A DNA stretch of 64,000 nt from Pseudomonas fragi (GCF_002269505.1 NZ_NQKQ01000001.1:372001-436000), one strand, 5' to 3'; positions 37,677 to 48,164 are shown, counted from the first letter of the stretch. Notes: generated by a model from the letters alone, not told the origin. Program-made: numbers and translations.

Positions 37677-38447
37677 TTAACGCACCACGATGCCGCGCTC
37701 TGCCATATACGCTTTGGCTTGCGGCACGGTGTATTCACCAAAGTGGAAAATACTCGCCGCCAGTACGGCACTGGCGTGGCCTTCAAGAATGCCGTCCGCC
37801 AAATGCTGGAGGTTGCCGACACCGCCCGAGGCAATCACTGGAATGCCCAGTGCATCGCTGATTGCGCGGGTAACACCCAGATCGAAGCCGTTTTTCATGC
37901 CGTCCTGATCCATGCTGGTCAGCAGGATTTCGCCAGCGCCCAAGCCTTCCATCTTCATCGCCCACTCGACGGCGTCGAGGCCGGTAGGCTTGCGCCCGCC
38001 ATGGGTGAAGATTTCCCAGCGCGGGGTTTCGCCCGGCAAGGAAACTTTCTTGGCATCAATGGCGACCACAATGCACTGCGAGCCAAAATGCTGCGCAGCC
38101 TCGCCCACAAACTCTGGGTTGAACACCGCGGCAGTGTTGATCGAAACCTTGTCGGCCCCGGCATTGAGCAGGTTGCGAATGTCCTGGATGCAGCGCACGC
38201 CGCCACCCACTGTCAGTGGGATAAACACCTGGCTGGCCATGCGTTCAACGGTATGCAGCGTGGTGTCGCGACCATCGACGCTGGCGGTGATATCGAGAAA
38301 AGTAATCTCGTCAGCACCCTGTTCGTCGTAGCGACGGGCGATTTCTACCGGGTCGCCAGCATCGCGAATGTTCTCGAACTTGACGCCCTTGACGACCCGG
38401 CCGTTATCCACGTCCAGGCAAGGGATGATGCGTTTGGCCAGCGCCAT
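37677..38447 (-). CDS. hisF: imidazole glycerol phosphate synthase subunit HisF
   Basis: Cyclase subunit of the fifth histidine step; forms IGP and AICAR with ammonia from HisH. The 256-residue TIM barrel has the catalytic Asp residues in [15 protein letters not shown] (Asp 11) and [14 protein letters not shown] (Asp 130). Last gene of hisB-hisH-DUF2164-hisA-hisF, 10 bp after hisA. Confidence 0.97.
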   Translation of the reverse strand: MALAKRIIPCLDVDNGRVVKGVKFENIRDAGDPVEIARRYDEQGADEITFLDITASVDGRDTTLHTVERMASQVFIPLTVGGGVRCIQDIRNLLNAGADKVSINTAAVFNPEFVGEAAQHFGSQCIVVAIDAKKVSLPGETPRWEIFTHGGRKPTGLDAVEWAMKMEGLGAGEILLTSMDQDGMKNGFDLGVTRAISDALGIPVIASGGVGNLQHLADGILEGHASAVLAASIFHFGEYTVPQAKAYMAERGIVVR

Positions 38448-38457
38448 GGGTTTCTCC

Positions 38458-39195
38458 TCAGGCCTTGTAGCTGTCGCAGAAGGCTTGCGCCTCGGCTACA
38501 TCCAGCGTGCCTTCATAGATGGCACGGCCGGTGATGGCACCCACAATGCCCGGAGCCTTGGCGTCCATCAGGGCTTTGATATCACCCAGGTTGTGGATGC
38601 CACCCGAAGCGATCACAGGGATGCTGGTAGCAGCAGCCAACGCAGCGGTATAGCTCACGTTGCAGCCCTGCATCATGCCGTCTTTGGCAATGTCGGTGTA
38701 AACGATGGCCGACACGCCGTCCGCTTCAAAACGCTTGGCCAGGTCGATGACCTGCACGGTGCTGACTTCAGCCCAGCCGTCGGTGGCCACGAAGCCGTCT
38801 TTGGCATCCATGCCGACAATGATCTTGCCCGGGAATGCGCGGCAGGCCTCGGCCACGAACTCCGGGTTTTTCACTGCCTTGGTGCCCAGGATCACATAGC
38901 TCACGCCAGCCTTGACGTAATGCTCGATGGTTTCCAGGGAGCGAATCCCGCCGCCGATCTGGATCGGCAGATGCGGGTACAGTTTGGCAATGGCAGTGAC
39001 CACTTCGCCGTTGACCGGCTGGCCTTCAAAGGCGCCGTTCAGGTCGACCAGGTGCAGACGGCGGCAACCGCCCTCTACCCATTTGGCAGCCATGCTCACC
39101 GGGTCATCGGAGAACACCGTGGAGTCTTCCATACGGCCCTGACGCAGACGTACACAGGCACCGTCTTTAAGATCGATAGCGGGAATAATCAGCAT
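38458..39195 (-). CDS. hisA: phosphoribosylformimino-AICAR ribotide isomerase HisA
   Basis: Fourth-step isomerase of histidine synthesis, 245-residue TIM barrel paralogous to HisF. Catalytic Asp in [15 protein letters not shown] (Asp 8) and in [13 protein letters not shown] (about 130), phosphate loop [11 protein letters not shown] 39195 gives the family start MLIIPAID. Confidence 0.97.
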   Translation of the reverse strand: MLIIPAIDLKDGACVRLRQGRMEDSTVFSDDPVSMAAKWVEGGCRRLHLVDLNGAFEGQPVNGEVVTAIAKLYPHLPIQIGGGIRSLETIEHYVKAGVSYVILGTKAVKNPEFVAEACRAFPGKIIVGMDAKDGFVATDGWAEVSTVQVIDLAKRFEADGVSAIVYTDIAKDGMMQGCNVSYTAALAAATSIPVIASGGIHNLGDIKALMDAKAPGIVGAITGRAIYEGTLDVAEAQAFCDSYKA

Positions 39196-39234
39196 GTGGC
39201 AAACCTTCAAATTCGGGAGTCTGAGACTCGGAAA

Positions 39235-39492
39235 TCAGTTCTTCTCGAGCGCCCACAGGTCGCTTTCGATGCTCTCGAACCTCTCTTTGAGGTGCGCCTG
39301 CACATCGAAAATCGCGCGATTGTAGTAATGCGGCGCAATTTCGCGGGTGAACAGCTCAAGGATTTCAGCCGCCTCGAACGAACCCAGGTCCAGTTCGAAG
39401 CGGTCTTCCATAAAGCGTTTGATCTTGCTGTTGGCTTCGTTCTCTTGCTCGGGGGTGAGCGTAAGAATCGGCGGCTTCTTGCGAGGCGCCAT
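39235..39492 (-). CDS. DUF2164 family protein in the his operon
   Basis: An 85-residue, largely helical, charged cytoplasmic protein (LTLTPEQENEANSKIKRFM; YYNRAIFDVQAHLKERFE) that fits the DUF2164 family. Its ATG shares bases with the hisH stop (overlap at 39492) so it is translated with the his genes. Function unknown. Confidence 0.85.
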   Translation of the reverse strand: MAPRKKPPILTLTPEQENEANSKIKRFMEDRFELDLGSFEAAEILELFTREIAPHYYNRAIFDVQAHLKERFESIESDLWALEKN

Positions 39493-40130
39493 TACCAGCG
39501 ACCATCCCAGGCCGCGAAGTTTTCCAGCAGCTGCAAGCCGTGGGTATGGCTTTTTTCCGGGTGGAACTGCACCGCGAAGCGCGAGCCCTCGGCCAGCGCT
39601 GCGGCGAAATCAACACCGTAATGCCCGCCACCGACTACCTGGCGAGGATTGCCCGCCGCAATGTAGTAGCTGTGTACAAAGTAGAACCGCGCCAGATCGG
39701 GGATGCCGTGCCACAGCGGGTGATCGACTTTTTGCTGCACTTCGTTCCAGCCCATGTGCGGCACTTTGAGGTGCTCGCCGTCTTCGTGCAGGTCCTTGCC
39801 GAAGAACTTCACGGCGCCCGGAAACAGGCCGATGCAATCAACGCCACCGTTCTCTTCGCTGCTGTCGAGCAAGGCTTGCATGCCGACACAAATACCGAGA
39901 AACGGACGATCCTGACTGACTTCACGTACCAGCGAGTCAAAACCCAGACGACGGATTTCCGCCATGCAGTCGCGAATCGCGCCCACACCCGGAAACACCA
40001 CGCGGTCTGCTTCACGAATTACGCTGGCATCGCTGGTAATCAGCACCCGACCGGCGCCAACGTGCTCCAGCGCCTTGGCCACCGAGTGCAGGTTACCCAT
40101 GCCGTAATCGATTACCGCCACTGTCTGCAT
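39492..40130 (-). CDS. hisH: imidazole glycerol phosphate synthase glutaminase subunit HisH
   Basis: Class I glutamine amidotransferase that feeds ammonia to HisF. 212 residues with catalytic Cys in [12 protein letters not shown] (about 82) and His/Glu in [10 protein letters not shown] (about 193). Overlaps hisB by one base and the following DUF2164 gene by one base. Confidence 0.97.
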   Translation of the reverse strand: MQTVAVIDYGMGNLHSVAKALEHVGAGRVLITSDASVIREADRVVFPGVGAIRDCMAEIRRLGFDSLVREVSQDRPFLGICVGMQALLDSSEENGGVDCIGLFPGAVKFFGKDLHEDGEHLKVPHMGWNEVQQKVDHPLWHGIPDLARFYFVHSYYIAAGNPRQVVGGGHYGVDFAAALAEGSRFAVQFHPEKSHTHGLQLLENFAAWDGRW

Positions 40131-40723
40131 CAGAGCACGCCCTTGGTAGAAGGCATTTGCCCGGCCATGCGCTCATCCAGTGCAACGGCCATGCGCAGCG
40201 CGCGACCAAATGCCTTGAACACGGTTTCGATCTGGTGGTGGGTGTTGGTGCCGCGCAGGTTGTCGATGTGCAGGCTGACATTGGCGTGGTTCACGAAGCC
40301 CTGGAAGAACTCCTGAAACAGGTCAACGTCGAAGCCGCCGACGGTGGCGCGGGTGTAGGGAACATGCATTTGCAGACCAGGACGACCGGAAAAGTCGATG
40401 ACTACACGCGACAGCGCTTCGTCCAGCGGGACGTAGGCGTGGCCGTAGCGGGTCATGCCTTTTTTATCGCCGACTGCTTCGCTAAAGGCTTTACCCAGGG
40501 TAATGCCGACATCTTCGACGGTATGGTGATCGTCGATATGCAGGTCGCCTTTGCACTCGATGTCCAGGTCGATCAACCCATGTCGGGCGATCTGGTCGAG
40601 CATGTGCTCAAGAAAAGGAACACCGATATCGAATCGGGCCTTACCGGTACCATCCAAGTTGATCGAGGCTTTAATCTGGGTTTCCAGAGTATCGCGCTCG
40701 ACTGACGCCTTACGTTCGGCCAT
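40130..40723 (-). CDS. hisB: imidazoleglycerol-phosphate dehydratase HisB
   Basis: Sixth-step Mn-dependent dehydratase, 197 residues, single-domain form without the phosphatase part found in E. coli HisB. Metal-binding motifs [23 protein letters not shown] and [11 protein letters not shown] are present. ATG 40723 is chosen over GTG 40726; GGAGC lies 6-8 bases upstream. First gene of the operon. Confidence 0.97.
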   Translation of the reverse strand: MAERKASVERDTLETQIKASINLDGTGKARFDIGVPFLEHMLDQIARHGLIDLDIECKGDLHIDDHHTVEDVGITLGKAFSEAVGDKKGMTRYGHAYVPLDEALSRVVIDFSGRPGLQMHVPYTRATVGGFDVDLFQEFFQGFVNHANVSLHIDNLRGTNTHHQIETVFKAFGRALRMAVALDERMAGQMPSTKGVL

Positions 40724-40847
40724 CACCAGCTCCGCAAAATCATTGGGCGAAAAAGGTGGCCATTATAGGCACGGGTCAGGCAAACAGAAACATTAAGGGT
40801 GATGCGGCTGACGTAATGCGCGTTGGCGCACAGGCCGCGCCGCCTGA

Positions 40848-40910
40848 ATCGCGAGCAAGCCCGCTCCCACAGAGACGCAATACGTCAGTGGGAGCGGGCT
40901 TGCTCGCGAT
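40848..40910. repeat. REP-type pair between hisB and the OFA transporter
   Basis: ATCGCGAGCAAGCCCGCTCC faces GGAGCGGGCTTGCTCGCGAT over a 20-bp spacer; perfect arms. The remaining gap (40724-40937) holds nothing else that I can support. Confidence 0.88.
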
Positions 40911-40937
40911 GGCGTCAGCGCAGATTCAACACGTCAA

Positions 40938-42599
40938 TCAATGAAACAACACCGCCGTCTTCTGCACTGTCACCCAGACACCCCACAGCAAGGGAATGCC
41001 CACGGCCAGCCAGGCAGCGATAACCAATGGCCGGCTGCCCGGTGCGGCTTTCCACTCCAGCGATGTGCTGGCATCCGCACCCTTGTCATGCCCCAGCGCC
41101 TGTTCGGCGGCCAGCTCGGCGTCGGTCATGAAGTATTTGTCGGCCACCGGGCGTACCAGCAAGTTGCAGATAAAGCCCAGCACCAGCAGCCCGGCGAGGA
41201 TGTACAAGGTAATGTCATACGCCGCCGCACGCTCCACCCCGATGCTCAACTGATACTCGCGCAGGTAGTTGACCAGCACCGGCCCCAGCACGCCCGCAGC
41301 CGCCCAGGCGGTCAGCAGGCGACCATGGATCGCGCCGACCATTTGCGTACCGAACAGGTCGGCCAGATACGCCGGCACTGTGGCAAAGCCGCCGCCGTAC
41401 ATCGACAGAATGATGCAGAACGCCGCCACAAACAGCGATACGTTGCCCAGATGGCCCAGGTTCGGAATCATCGCGTACAGCGCAAAACCCAGCGCGAAGA
41501 ACACAAAGTAGGTGTTCTTGCGGCCCAGGTAATCCGAGAACGACGCCCAGAAAAACCGCCCGCCAATATTGAACAAACTCAGCAGCCCGGTGAAACCCGC
41601 CGCAATCGCCGCAATTTGCGCCAATTGCGCAGCATCCAGCTGGCTGAATGTCAGGTCATTGCCCAGCAACTTGCCCGCGAACACTTCCTGCAACAATGGC
41701 GAAGCCATGCCCAGAATGCCGATACCGGCCGAAACGTTAAGGCACAAAACCAGCCACACCAGCGCAAACTGCGGGGTTTTCCAGGCCACACTGACGTGTA
41801 CATGGCGCTGGGTGATCATCGCGTTAGCCGCTTTTTTTGCCGGCGCCTTCCAGCCTTCAGGCTTCCAGCCGGTCGGTGGCACGCGATAAGACAAGGCGCC
41901 GCCGATCATGAACACGAAGTAAATCGCCGCCATTGCGACAAAGCTCTGCCACACGCCCACACCGTCCGGCCCGGCAAAATGATTCATCAATGCGGCAGCC
42001 AGCGGTGCGCCCACCATTGCCCCGCCACCAAAACCCATGATCGCCATGCCCGTAGCCATGCCGCGCTTGTCCGGGAACCACTTGATCAGTGTCGACACCG
42101 GCGAGATATAACCCAGCCCCAGGCCGATACCGCCAATAACCCCCGAGCCCAGCCACATCAGCCAGATCTGATGGGTATAAATACCCAATGCTGAAATCAG
42201 CAAACCACCGCACCAGCACAATGCCGACACCACACCGGCCTTGCGCGGCCCGGCATGCTCAAGCCAGCCGCCCCATACCGCGGCCGAGCAACCGAGGAAG
42301 ATAAAGAACAGGGTGTAGATCCAGCCGAGCATCGAAATCGGCCAGTCGCATTGCGACGAAAACACTTGCGCGATAAAGCTCATGTCCGGTGCACAAGCCA
42401 CAGGCGCAGTCACGCCCAGGGCTTTGGACAACGGCAGCCAGAACACCGAAAAGCCATAGGCCATGCCGATGCACAGATGGATGGCCAGAGCAGCTGGCGG
42501 CACCAGCCAGCGGTTGAAGCCGGGTTTGGCGATGATGCGCTCCTTGGACAGGAACGCAGGCGGCGAAGCAGAACTGCCCGCAGCAATGCTGATACTCAT
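40938..42599 (-). CDS. OFA-family major facilitator transporter (oxalate/formate antiporter-like)
   Basis: A 553-residue inner-membrane protein with about 12 transmembrane segments. Characteristic blocks: PAALAIHLCIGMAYGFSVFW (segment 1), FPDKRGMATGMAIMGFGGGA (cytoplasmic loop and segment 5) and GGRFFWASFSDYLGRKNTYF. The family includes oxalate:formate exchangers and other monocarboxylate carriers; substrate is not readable. A large C-terminal extension and one last membrane segment (WLAVGIPLLWGVWVTVQKTA) resemble other Pseudomonas members. ATG 42599 was chosen (MSISIAAGSSAS) since GGTGTTT..GGGGGAAACACC-like upstream sequence offers GGGG about 7 bases before. Confidence 0.88.
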   Translation of the reverse strand: MSISIAAGSSASPPAFLSKERIIAKPGFNRWLVPPAALAIHLCIGMAYGFSVFWLPLSKALGVTAPVACAPDMSFIAQVFSSQCDWPISMLGWIYTLFFIFLGCSAAVWGGWLEHAGPRKAGVVSALCWCGGLLISALGIYTHQIWLMWLGSGVIGGIGLGLGYISPVSTLIKWFPDKRGMATGMAIMGFGGGAMVGAPLAAALMNHFAGPDGVGVWQSFVAMAAIYFVFMIGGALSYRVPPTGWKPEGWKAPAKKAANAMITQRHVHVSVAWKTPQFALVWLVLCLNVSAGIGILGMASPLLQEVFAGKLLGNDLTFSQLDAAQLAQIAAIAAGFTGLLSLFNIGGRFFWASFSDYLGRKNTYFVFFALGFALYAMIPNLGHLGNVSLFVAAFCIILSMYGGGFATVPAYLADLFGTQMVGAIHGRLLTAWAAAGVLGPVLVNYLREYQLSIGVERAAAYDITLYILAGLLVLGFICNLLVRPVADKYFMTDAELAAEQALGHDKGADASTSLEWKAAPGSRPLVIAAWLAVGIPLLWGVWVTVQKTAVLFH

Positions 42600-42889
42600 A
42601 GGTGTTTCCCCCAGGTAATGAAGTTGTTTCCCGGGCACGCTCGCTCCCTGACTTTGGCGCCCTGCGGCACACAGTCGTTTTTATTGGATCGAGACGCGGC
42701 AATGTGCCGCAGAAGGCCCAAAAAACAAGCGAAGATTACCATTTGATCGCAGGCCTGGGCCTAACCTGATGTGGTCTTTGGACTACTAACTGATCCGGCA
42801 CTATCCACACCCAGTCGACCTGCGCGTGGCGCTATACTCTGCGGCTAAATTTAAAACTCCCTTTCACACAGACTTACAAGGACTCGCCC

Positions 42890-45097
42890 ATGAAAGCGTT
42901 CGGCAAAATCCTGGGTCTGGTGCTTCTCGGGTTGTTGCTGATCATCGTGGCCCTGGGCTTTGCCCTCAGCCATCTGTTCGATCCCAACGACTATAAAGAC
43001 GAGATCCGCCAGATAGCCCGTGACAAAGCCCACATTGAGCTGACCCTCAATGGCGACATCGGCTGGAGCCTCTTCCCCTGGCTCGGCCTGGAGCTGCATG
43101 ACGCCAGCGTCGCAACCCTCGCGGCACCGACCCAGCCTTTCGCCGATCTGCAAATGCTCGGCCTGTCTGTGCGTGTGCTGCCGCTGCTGCGCAAAGAAGT
43201 GCAAATGAGCGACGTGCGCGTCGAAGGCCTGAACCTGCGCCTGACCCGCGACAAGGACGGCCACGGCAACTGGCAGGACATCGGCCAGCCGGCAACCGCC
43301 CCTGCAGCCACCGCCAGCACCGAGCCAGCACCGGCCAGCAAGCCCGATAGCGTCAGCCAGCCGCTCAAGCTGGATATCGACAGCCTGACCGTGAACAACG
43401 CGCGGGTCGAATACAACGATGAGCAAAGCGGCAAGCAGTTCAGCGCCGAAAGCATCCAGCTGAGCACCGGTCCGGTTCACGATGCCACCAGCATCCCGCT
43501 TAAGCTGACCGCGTTTCTGGGCACCAATCAGCCAGTGATGCGGGTCAAGACCGAACTCGATGGCAAATTGCGCTTTGAGCGTGCGCTAAAGCGCTATCAG
43601 CTTGAAGACATGAAGGTCACGGGCGAAGCCTCGGGTGAGCCGCTGCAGGGCAAAACCATGACTTTCGCCGCACAGGGGCAAATCCTGGTTGATCTGGCAG
43701 CGAACGTCGCCGAATGGAGCGGTCTGAAGATTTCTGCCAACCAGTTGCGCGCCCTCGGTGAGCTCAAGGCCAGCAACCTCGACAGCACACCACAAATCAG
43801 TGGCGGCCTGTCGATTGCCCAACTCGACCTGGCCCGGTTCCTCGACAGCATTGGTCACCCGCTACCCACGATGGCACCTGGAAGCCTGAGCAAAGTCGAG
43901 CTGGTCAGCCGCCTGTCGGGCACGCCCACCAGCGTGATCCTTGACGAGCTGAACCTGAAAGTCGATGACAGCACGTTCACCGGCCTTGTCGCCATTGACG
44001 ATTTTGCCAAACAAGCCGTACGTATCCAACTCAAAGGCGACACGTTCGACGCAGATCGCTACATGCCGCCAAAATCGGCCGAAGCCAACAGCGCCAGCGT
44101 TGCGCGCAAGGCCGAAGTTCAGGGTGGCGAAGCCAATGCCCTGGCCGCCTCGGGCGATACCCCGCTGCCGGACGCTCCGACCAAAAGCGGCTGGAGCACC
44201 GCCAAAATCATTCCGGTCACCCGCCTCAAGGCGCTCGACCTGAATGCCGACATCAGCTTTGGCCAACTGACCCTGAGCAAACTGCCGATCCAGAATGCCG
44301 CGCTCAAGGCCAGCAGCAAGGCCGGCGTGCTGACCCTCGAAAACCTCAGCGGCAACCTCTACAAAGGCACCTTCGCAGCCAACGGCAGCCTGGACGTACA
44401 ACCGATGCTGCCGGTGGTCAAACTGCAAACCCGCATCACCAATGTGCCGGTAGAAAAAATCCTGCAAAGCCAGGGGCAAAAACCACCGGTGACCGGCCTG
44501 CTAACCCTCAACAGCAACGTCACGGGTAGCGGCAACAGCCAGAGTGCGCTGATTTCCAGCCTCAACGGTACCGCCAGTTTTGTGCTCAATGACGGCGTGC
44601 TGCTCAATGCCAACCTTGAACAGCAACTGTGCAAGGGCATCTCAGTGCTTAACCGCAAAACCCTGAGCGGTGAGCCCATGGGCAAAGACACCCCGTTCAA
44701 GGAACTCAAGGGCAGCCTGGTATTTCGCAATGGCGTGGCCAGCAACCCTGACATGATCGTGCGCATTCCCGGCATGAGCGTTAAAGGCGATGGCGACATC
44801 GACCTGCGCGTACTGGGCATGGACTACCGCGTCGGCATCATCATCGAAGGCGACACCCGCGCCATGCCGGACCCAGCCTGCCAGGTCGGCAAGAACTTTG
44901 TCGGCATCGAGCTGCCATTGCGCTGCCGCGGCCCGCTGGAACTGGGGGCCAAGGCCTGCCGTCTGGACAAGGAAGGGTTGGGCAAGGTCGCAGCCAAAAT
45001 GGCGGGCAACAAGCTCACTGACAAACTCGAAGAAAAGCTCGGTGACAAGGTCAGCCCCGAGCTCAAGAACGCGCTCAAAGGGCTGTTTAACCGATGA
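42890..45097 (+). CDS. AsmA family protein
   Basis: A 735-residue envelope protein with an N-terminal membrane anchor (about 7-27, LGLVLLGLLLIIVALGFAL) and a long periplasmic beta-rich domain. The N-terminal AsmA block DPNDYKDEIRQIARDKAHIE and the C-terminal block NLEQQLCKGISVLNR are typical. AsmA-like proteins are bridge-type proteins thought to move phospholipid between the membranes. Overlaps mutY by 4 bases, so translationally coupled. Confidence 0.93.
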   Translation: MKAFGKILGLVLLGLLLIIVALGFALSHLFDPNDYKDEIRQIARDKAHIELTLNGDIGWSLFPWLGLELHDASVATLAAPTQPFADLQMLGLSVRVLPLLRKEVQMSDVRVEGLNLRLTRDKDGHGNWQDIGQPATAPAATASTEPAPASKPDSVSQPLKLDIDSLTVNNARVEYNDEQSGKQFSAESIQLSTGPVHDATSIPLKLTAFLGTNQPVMRVKTELDGKLRFERALKRYQLEDMKVTGEASGEPLQGKTMTFAAQGQILVDLAANVAEWSGLKISANQLRALGELKASNLDSTPQISGGLSIAQLDLARFLDSIGHPLPTMAPGSLSKVELVSRLSGTPTSVILDELNLKVDDSTFTGLVAIDDFAKQAVRIQLKGDTFDADRYMPPKSAEANSASVARKAEVQGGEANALAASGDTPLPDAPTKSGWSTAKIIPVTRLKALDLNADISFGQLTLSKLPIQNAALKASSKAGVLTLENLSGNLYKGTFAANGSLDVQPMLPVVKLQTRITNVPVEKILQSQGQKPPVTGLLTLNSNVTGSGNSQSALISSLNGTASFVLNDGVLLNANLEQQLCKGISVLNRKTLSGEPMGKDTPFKELKGSLVFRNGVASNPDMIVRIPGMSVKGDGDIDLRVLGMDYRVGIIIEGDTRAMPDPACQVGKNFVGIELPLRCRGPLELGAKACRLDKEGLGKVAAKMAGNKLTDKLEEKLGDKVSPELKNALKGLFNR

Positions 45098-46161
45098 GAG
45101 ATGAGCAGTTTTCAACCGCGGTACTCGACTGGTATGACCAGCACGGCCGCCACGACCTGCCCTGGCAACAGGGCATCACCCCTTATCGGGTATGGGTCTC
45201 GGAAATCATGTTGCAGCAAACCCAGGTCAGCACCGTGCTGAATTACTTCGACCGGTTTATGGCTTCACTGCCGACGGTCGAAGCCCTGGCAGCTGCACCG
45301 GAAGACGAAGTGCTACACCTGTGGACAGGCCTTGGCTACTACACCCGTGCGCGCAATTTGCAAAAGACCGCCAAAATCGTTGTTGCAGAACATGACGGCC
45401 AATTTCCGCAAGATGTGGAAAAACTGGTTGAGTTACCCGGCATCGGTTTATCCACAGCCGGTGCGATTGCCAGCCTGAGCATGGGCCTGCGGGCGCCGAT
45501 CCTCGACGGCAACGTCAAGCGGGTACTGGCGCGCTACACGGCGCAAGAGGGCTACCCGGGCGAGCCCAAGGTGGCCAAACAGCTGTGGGCCACTGCCGAG
45601 CGCTTCACCCCCCACGACCGCGTCAACGCCTACACCCAGGCGATGATGGACATGGGCGCCACGCTTTGCACCCGCAGCAAGCCCAGTTGCCTGCTGTGCC
45701 CGCTGGAAAGCGGTTGTGAAGCGCACTTGCTGGGCCTGGAAACTCGCTATCCGATCCCCAAACCGCGCAAGACCATCCCGCAAAAGCGCACGCTGATGCC
45801 GATGCTGGCCAATGCCGGGGGCGAGATCCTGCTTTACCGCCGTCCGTCGACCGGCTTGTGGGGCGGCCTGTGGAGCCTGCCCGAGCTGGATGACCTGCAG
45901 GACATCGAGCATCTGGCGCTGCAACACTCGCTGGCCCTGGGCGCGCAACACGAACTGCCCGGCCTGACCCATACCTTTAGCCATTTCCAACTGGCCATCG
46001 AACCCTGGCTGATCCACGTCGATTCGTGCGGCCATCACGTGGCCGAGGCCGACTGGCTCTGGTATAACCTCGCCACCCCGCCGCGCCTGGGCCTTGCTGC
46101 CCCGGTCAAGAAACTGCTCAAACGCGCAGCCGACCTATTGAACGCTGGAGAGACGTCATGA
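45094..46161 (+). CDS. mutY: adenine DNA glycosylase MutY
   Basis: Removes adenine mispaired with 8-oxoguanine. 355 residues: HhH-GPD region ([18 protein letters not shown] with catalytic Asp in [10 protein letters not shown]), iron-sulfur cluster motif [17 protein letters not shown] (about 190-206) and a C-terminal NUDIX-like 8-oxoG-recognition domain (about 230-350). AsmA-mutY-yggX is a tight, overlapping gene run. Confidence 0.97.
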   Translation: MRDEQFSTAVLDWYDQHGRHDLPWQQGITPYRVWVSEIMLQQTQVSTVLNYFDRFMASLPTVEALAAAPEDEVLHLWTGLGYYTRARNLQKTAKIVVAEHDGQFPQDVEKLVELPGIGLSTAGAIASLSMGLRAPILDGNVKRVLARYTAQEGYPGEPKVAKQLWATAERFTPHDRVNAYTQAMMDMGATLCTRSKPSCLLCPLESGCEAHLLGLETRYPIPKPRKTIPQKRTLMPMLANAGGEILLYRRPSTGLWGGLWSLPELDDLQDIEHLALQHSLALGAQHELPGLTHTFSHFQLAIEPWLIHVDSCGHHVAEADWLWYNLATPPRLGLAAPVKKLLKRAADLLNAGETS

Positions 46162-46430
46162 CCCGCACCATCATTTGCCGCAAGTACAAAGAAGAACTGC
46201 CTGCCCTTGAGCGCGCTCCGTTTCCGGGTGCCAAAGGCCAGGACATTTTTGACCACGTTTCGGCCAAGGCCTGGTCTGACTGGCAAAAACACCAGACCCT
46301 GCTCATCAACGAAAAGCGCTTGAACATGATGAACGCCGAAGACCGCAAATATTTGCAGGGCGAAATGGACAAGTTCTTCAGCGGCGAAGAATACGCACAA
46401 GCCGAAGGCTACGTTCCGCCAACCGAATAA
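46158..46430 (+). CDS. oxidative damage protection / Fe(II) trafficking protein YggX
   Basis: A 90-residue small cytoplasmic protein beginning [24 protein letters not shown], with the conserved Cys at 7 and the block [19 protein letters not shown]. YggX protects iron-sulfur enzymes against superoxide in Salmonella and E. coli, where it also lies next to mutY. Starts inside the mutY stop (ATGA). Confidence 0.97.
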   Translation: MTRTIICRKYKEELPALERAPFPGAKGQDIFDHVSAKAWSDWQKHQTLLINEKRLNMMNAEDRKYLQGEMDKFFSGEEYAQAEGYVPPTE

Positions 46431-46534
46431 ACCCCGGTTTTAAAGGCTTTGGTCCGTAAGCGACGGTAATAATTAAATATTTTTCAAAAAAGTGTTTGAC
46501 GGGTTATCGAAAAAGGCTTCTAATGCGCCCCGTT

Positions 46535-46610
46535 GCCCAGATAGCTCAGTCGGTAGAGCAGGGGATTGAAAATCCCCGTGTCGGCGGTTCGATTCCGTCT
46601 CTGGGCACCA
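46535..46610 (+). tRNA. tRNA-Phe (GAA)
   Basis: 76 nt with acceptor stem GCCCAGA/TCTGGGC, D-arm GCTCAGTCGGTAGAGC, anticodon loop TTGAAAA in stem GGGGA/TCCCC, T-arm GGCGGTTCGATTCCGTC and encoded CCA. Confidence 0.98.
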
Positions 46611-46652
46611 CATTCAGTTTTGATGTGGTGTTCACACCACGCCAAAACAAAG

Positions 46653-46680
46653 AAAACCCGCCTAGTGCGGGTTTTTTTTT
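46653..46680 (+). terminator. terminator after tRNA-Phe
   Basis: AAACCCGC-CTAGT-GCGGGTTTTTTTTT; strong stem with a nine-base T-run. Confidence 0.92.
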
Positions 46681-46773
46681 GGCCGTTATTTATACCCGGC
46701 GGCGCCACCTCTCTTGGCGATTGCAAAGAGATGGGGTTCAATCCTCTCATCAGCCTGCAAAGGACACACTTTC

Positions 46774-47244
46774 ATGTCATCGCCAAAAAAGCAGCAAAAA
46801 AACGCGCAGCGGGCCAAAACCAAGGCCAAGCAGAATCGCGTGGGCAAACCGGCCAAAGCCTCGGCTGGCACCCTGATCGACAACCCGTTCGATGACGTGA
46901 AAATCGACCTCAGCACCTTCAACTTCCAGGACATCCTCGACAACGGTTTTGACCCCGCTGATTACGATGACCTGTTCCAGGCCATGAAAGCCGCCGAAGC
47001 CATCAACCTGCAAACCATGTGTGCGGTATTCCTGCAGTACCCGGTACTGGAGCTGGTGATCTCGGAAGAGGAAGAAGAGCCTGCCACCGACTTCCTGATG
47101 GGCCTGTTGATCGAATACCGCATTGCCGTACACGGCGATGACGAAGACAGCGCCATGGCCTGGATCGAAGCCCCGGCATTCCAGAAAGCCTACGTCGAAG
47201 CTTCACGGATGCTGACAGAACGCAACGCCCGGAGCGCACACTGA
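46774..47244 (+). CDS. conserved hypothetical protein
   Basis: A 156-residue cytoplasmic protein with a basic, low-complexity N-terminus (SSPKKQQKNAQRAKTKAKQN) and an acidic helical body (DLFQAMKAAEAINLQTMCAV; a run EEEEE near 102). No known motif. ATG 46774 is preceded by AAGGA at about 46760-46764. The next gene probably begins over its stop codon, so the two may form an operon. Confidence 0.75.
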   Translation: MSSPKKQQKNAQRAKTKAKQNRVGKPAKASAGTLIDNPFDDVKIDLSTFNFQDILDNGFDPADYDDLFQAMKAAEAINLQTMCAVFLQYPVLELVISEEEEEPATDFLMGLLIEYRIAVHGDDEDSAMAWIEAPAFQKAYVEASRMLTERNARSAH

Positions 47245-48164
47245 CAGCAGCCCTGCTCGAACCTGTCAGCCGGTCGTTCACCGAACCTGCTGCTGACGGA
47301 TACCTGCTGGGTGGTTTCGAATGGCGCCAACTCTTGCCAGACAGCACTCGGGCCGTGGTGGTCATCAACGCCGCCACCTCGGTGCGCTGCCAGTATTATT
47401 CGCGTTTTGCCCAGTACCTGTTCAGCCATGGCATGGACGTAATGCTGTTCGATTATCGCGGCATCGGTGCCTCACGCAGCGGATCGTTGCGCGGCTTTGC
47501 AGCCACCTGGTCAGACTGGGGCGCGCTGGACACAGACGCCATGCTCAAGCGCGCCCTGCGCGAATACCCCGGCCAGCCGGTCGACGTGGTTGGTCACAGC
47601 TTTGGTGGCTGCGCAGCGGGCCTGGCAGCGTCCGGGCAGGCTATCCGCCATCTGGTGACAGTGGGCGCGCAATTTGCCCACTGGCGTGATTACGCGCCCG
47701 CACAGCGCTGGCAGATGCTCGCCAAATGGCACGGGGTCATGCCATTGCTGACCCGTGTGTGCGGTTACTTTCCGGGCAAGCGCCTGGGCTGGCTTGAAGA
47801 TACCCCGGCCGGCGTGGTCAAGGACTGGAGCGCCTTCAGTACGCGCTACGAAAAGCTCCCCAGCGCCCGCAGTCTCGCTGCCCTGCCCTTTGCCGACGTT
47901 ACCGCCAGAACCCTCGCCATCAGCTTCACTGACGACCCCTTCGGCACCGTGGCGGCCATCGATCGATTACTGAGCTACTTCAGCGCCAGCCCGCAGGTGC
48001 ATCTGCGCATCAAGCCGCAGGATATTGGCGAAACAGCCATAGGTCATTTCGCGTTTTTCCATAGCCGCTTTCAGGACAGCCTATGGCCGATTGCCTTGCA
48101 GTGGTTGCAGCAAGGGGAATTGAGCGTAGATGTGCCGGGCCAGGTGCTCAGCCACACCCCTTGA
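47241..48164 (+). CDS. alpha/beta-fold hydrolase, probable CTG start
   Basis: A serine hydrolase of the lysophospholipase/serine aminopeptidase type with the nucleophile elbow VVGHSFGGCAAGLA, FDYRGIGASRSG and a C-terminal IGHFAFFHS His block. The reading frame is family-like back to codon CTG at 47241 (then T-A-A-L-L-E-P), which overlaps the previous stop (CTGA instead of the usual ATGA) and has GGAG 6 bases upstream. No ATG, GTG or TTG occurs in frame before TTG 47334, which has no ribosome site and would cut off about 31 residues including DGYLLGGFEW. 307 residues if CTG is used. Confidence 0.78.
   Translation: MTAALLEPVSRSFTEPAADGYLLGGFEWRQLLPDSTRAVVVINAATSVRCQYYSRFAQYLFSHGMDVMLFDYRGIGASRSGSLRGFAATWSDWGALDTDAMLKRALREYPGQPVDVVGHSFGGCAAGLAASGQAIRHLVTVGAQFAHWRDYAPAQRWQMLAKWHGVMPLLTRVCGYFPGKRLGWLEDTPAGVVKDWSAFSTRYEKLPSARSLAALPFADVTARTLAISFTDDPFGTVAAIDRLLSYFSASPQVHLRIKPQDIGETAIGHFAFFHSRFQDSLWPIALQWLQQGELSVDVPGQVLSHTP

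Noticed and set aside
46535..46900. tRNA-Phe as a possible integration site of a genomic island
   Set aside because: No integrase gene and no repeat of the tRNA 3' end is visible downstream; the neighbours are ordinary core genes.
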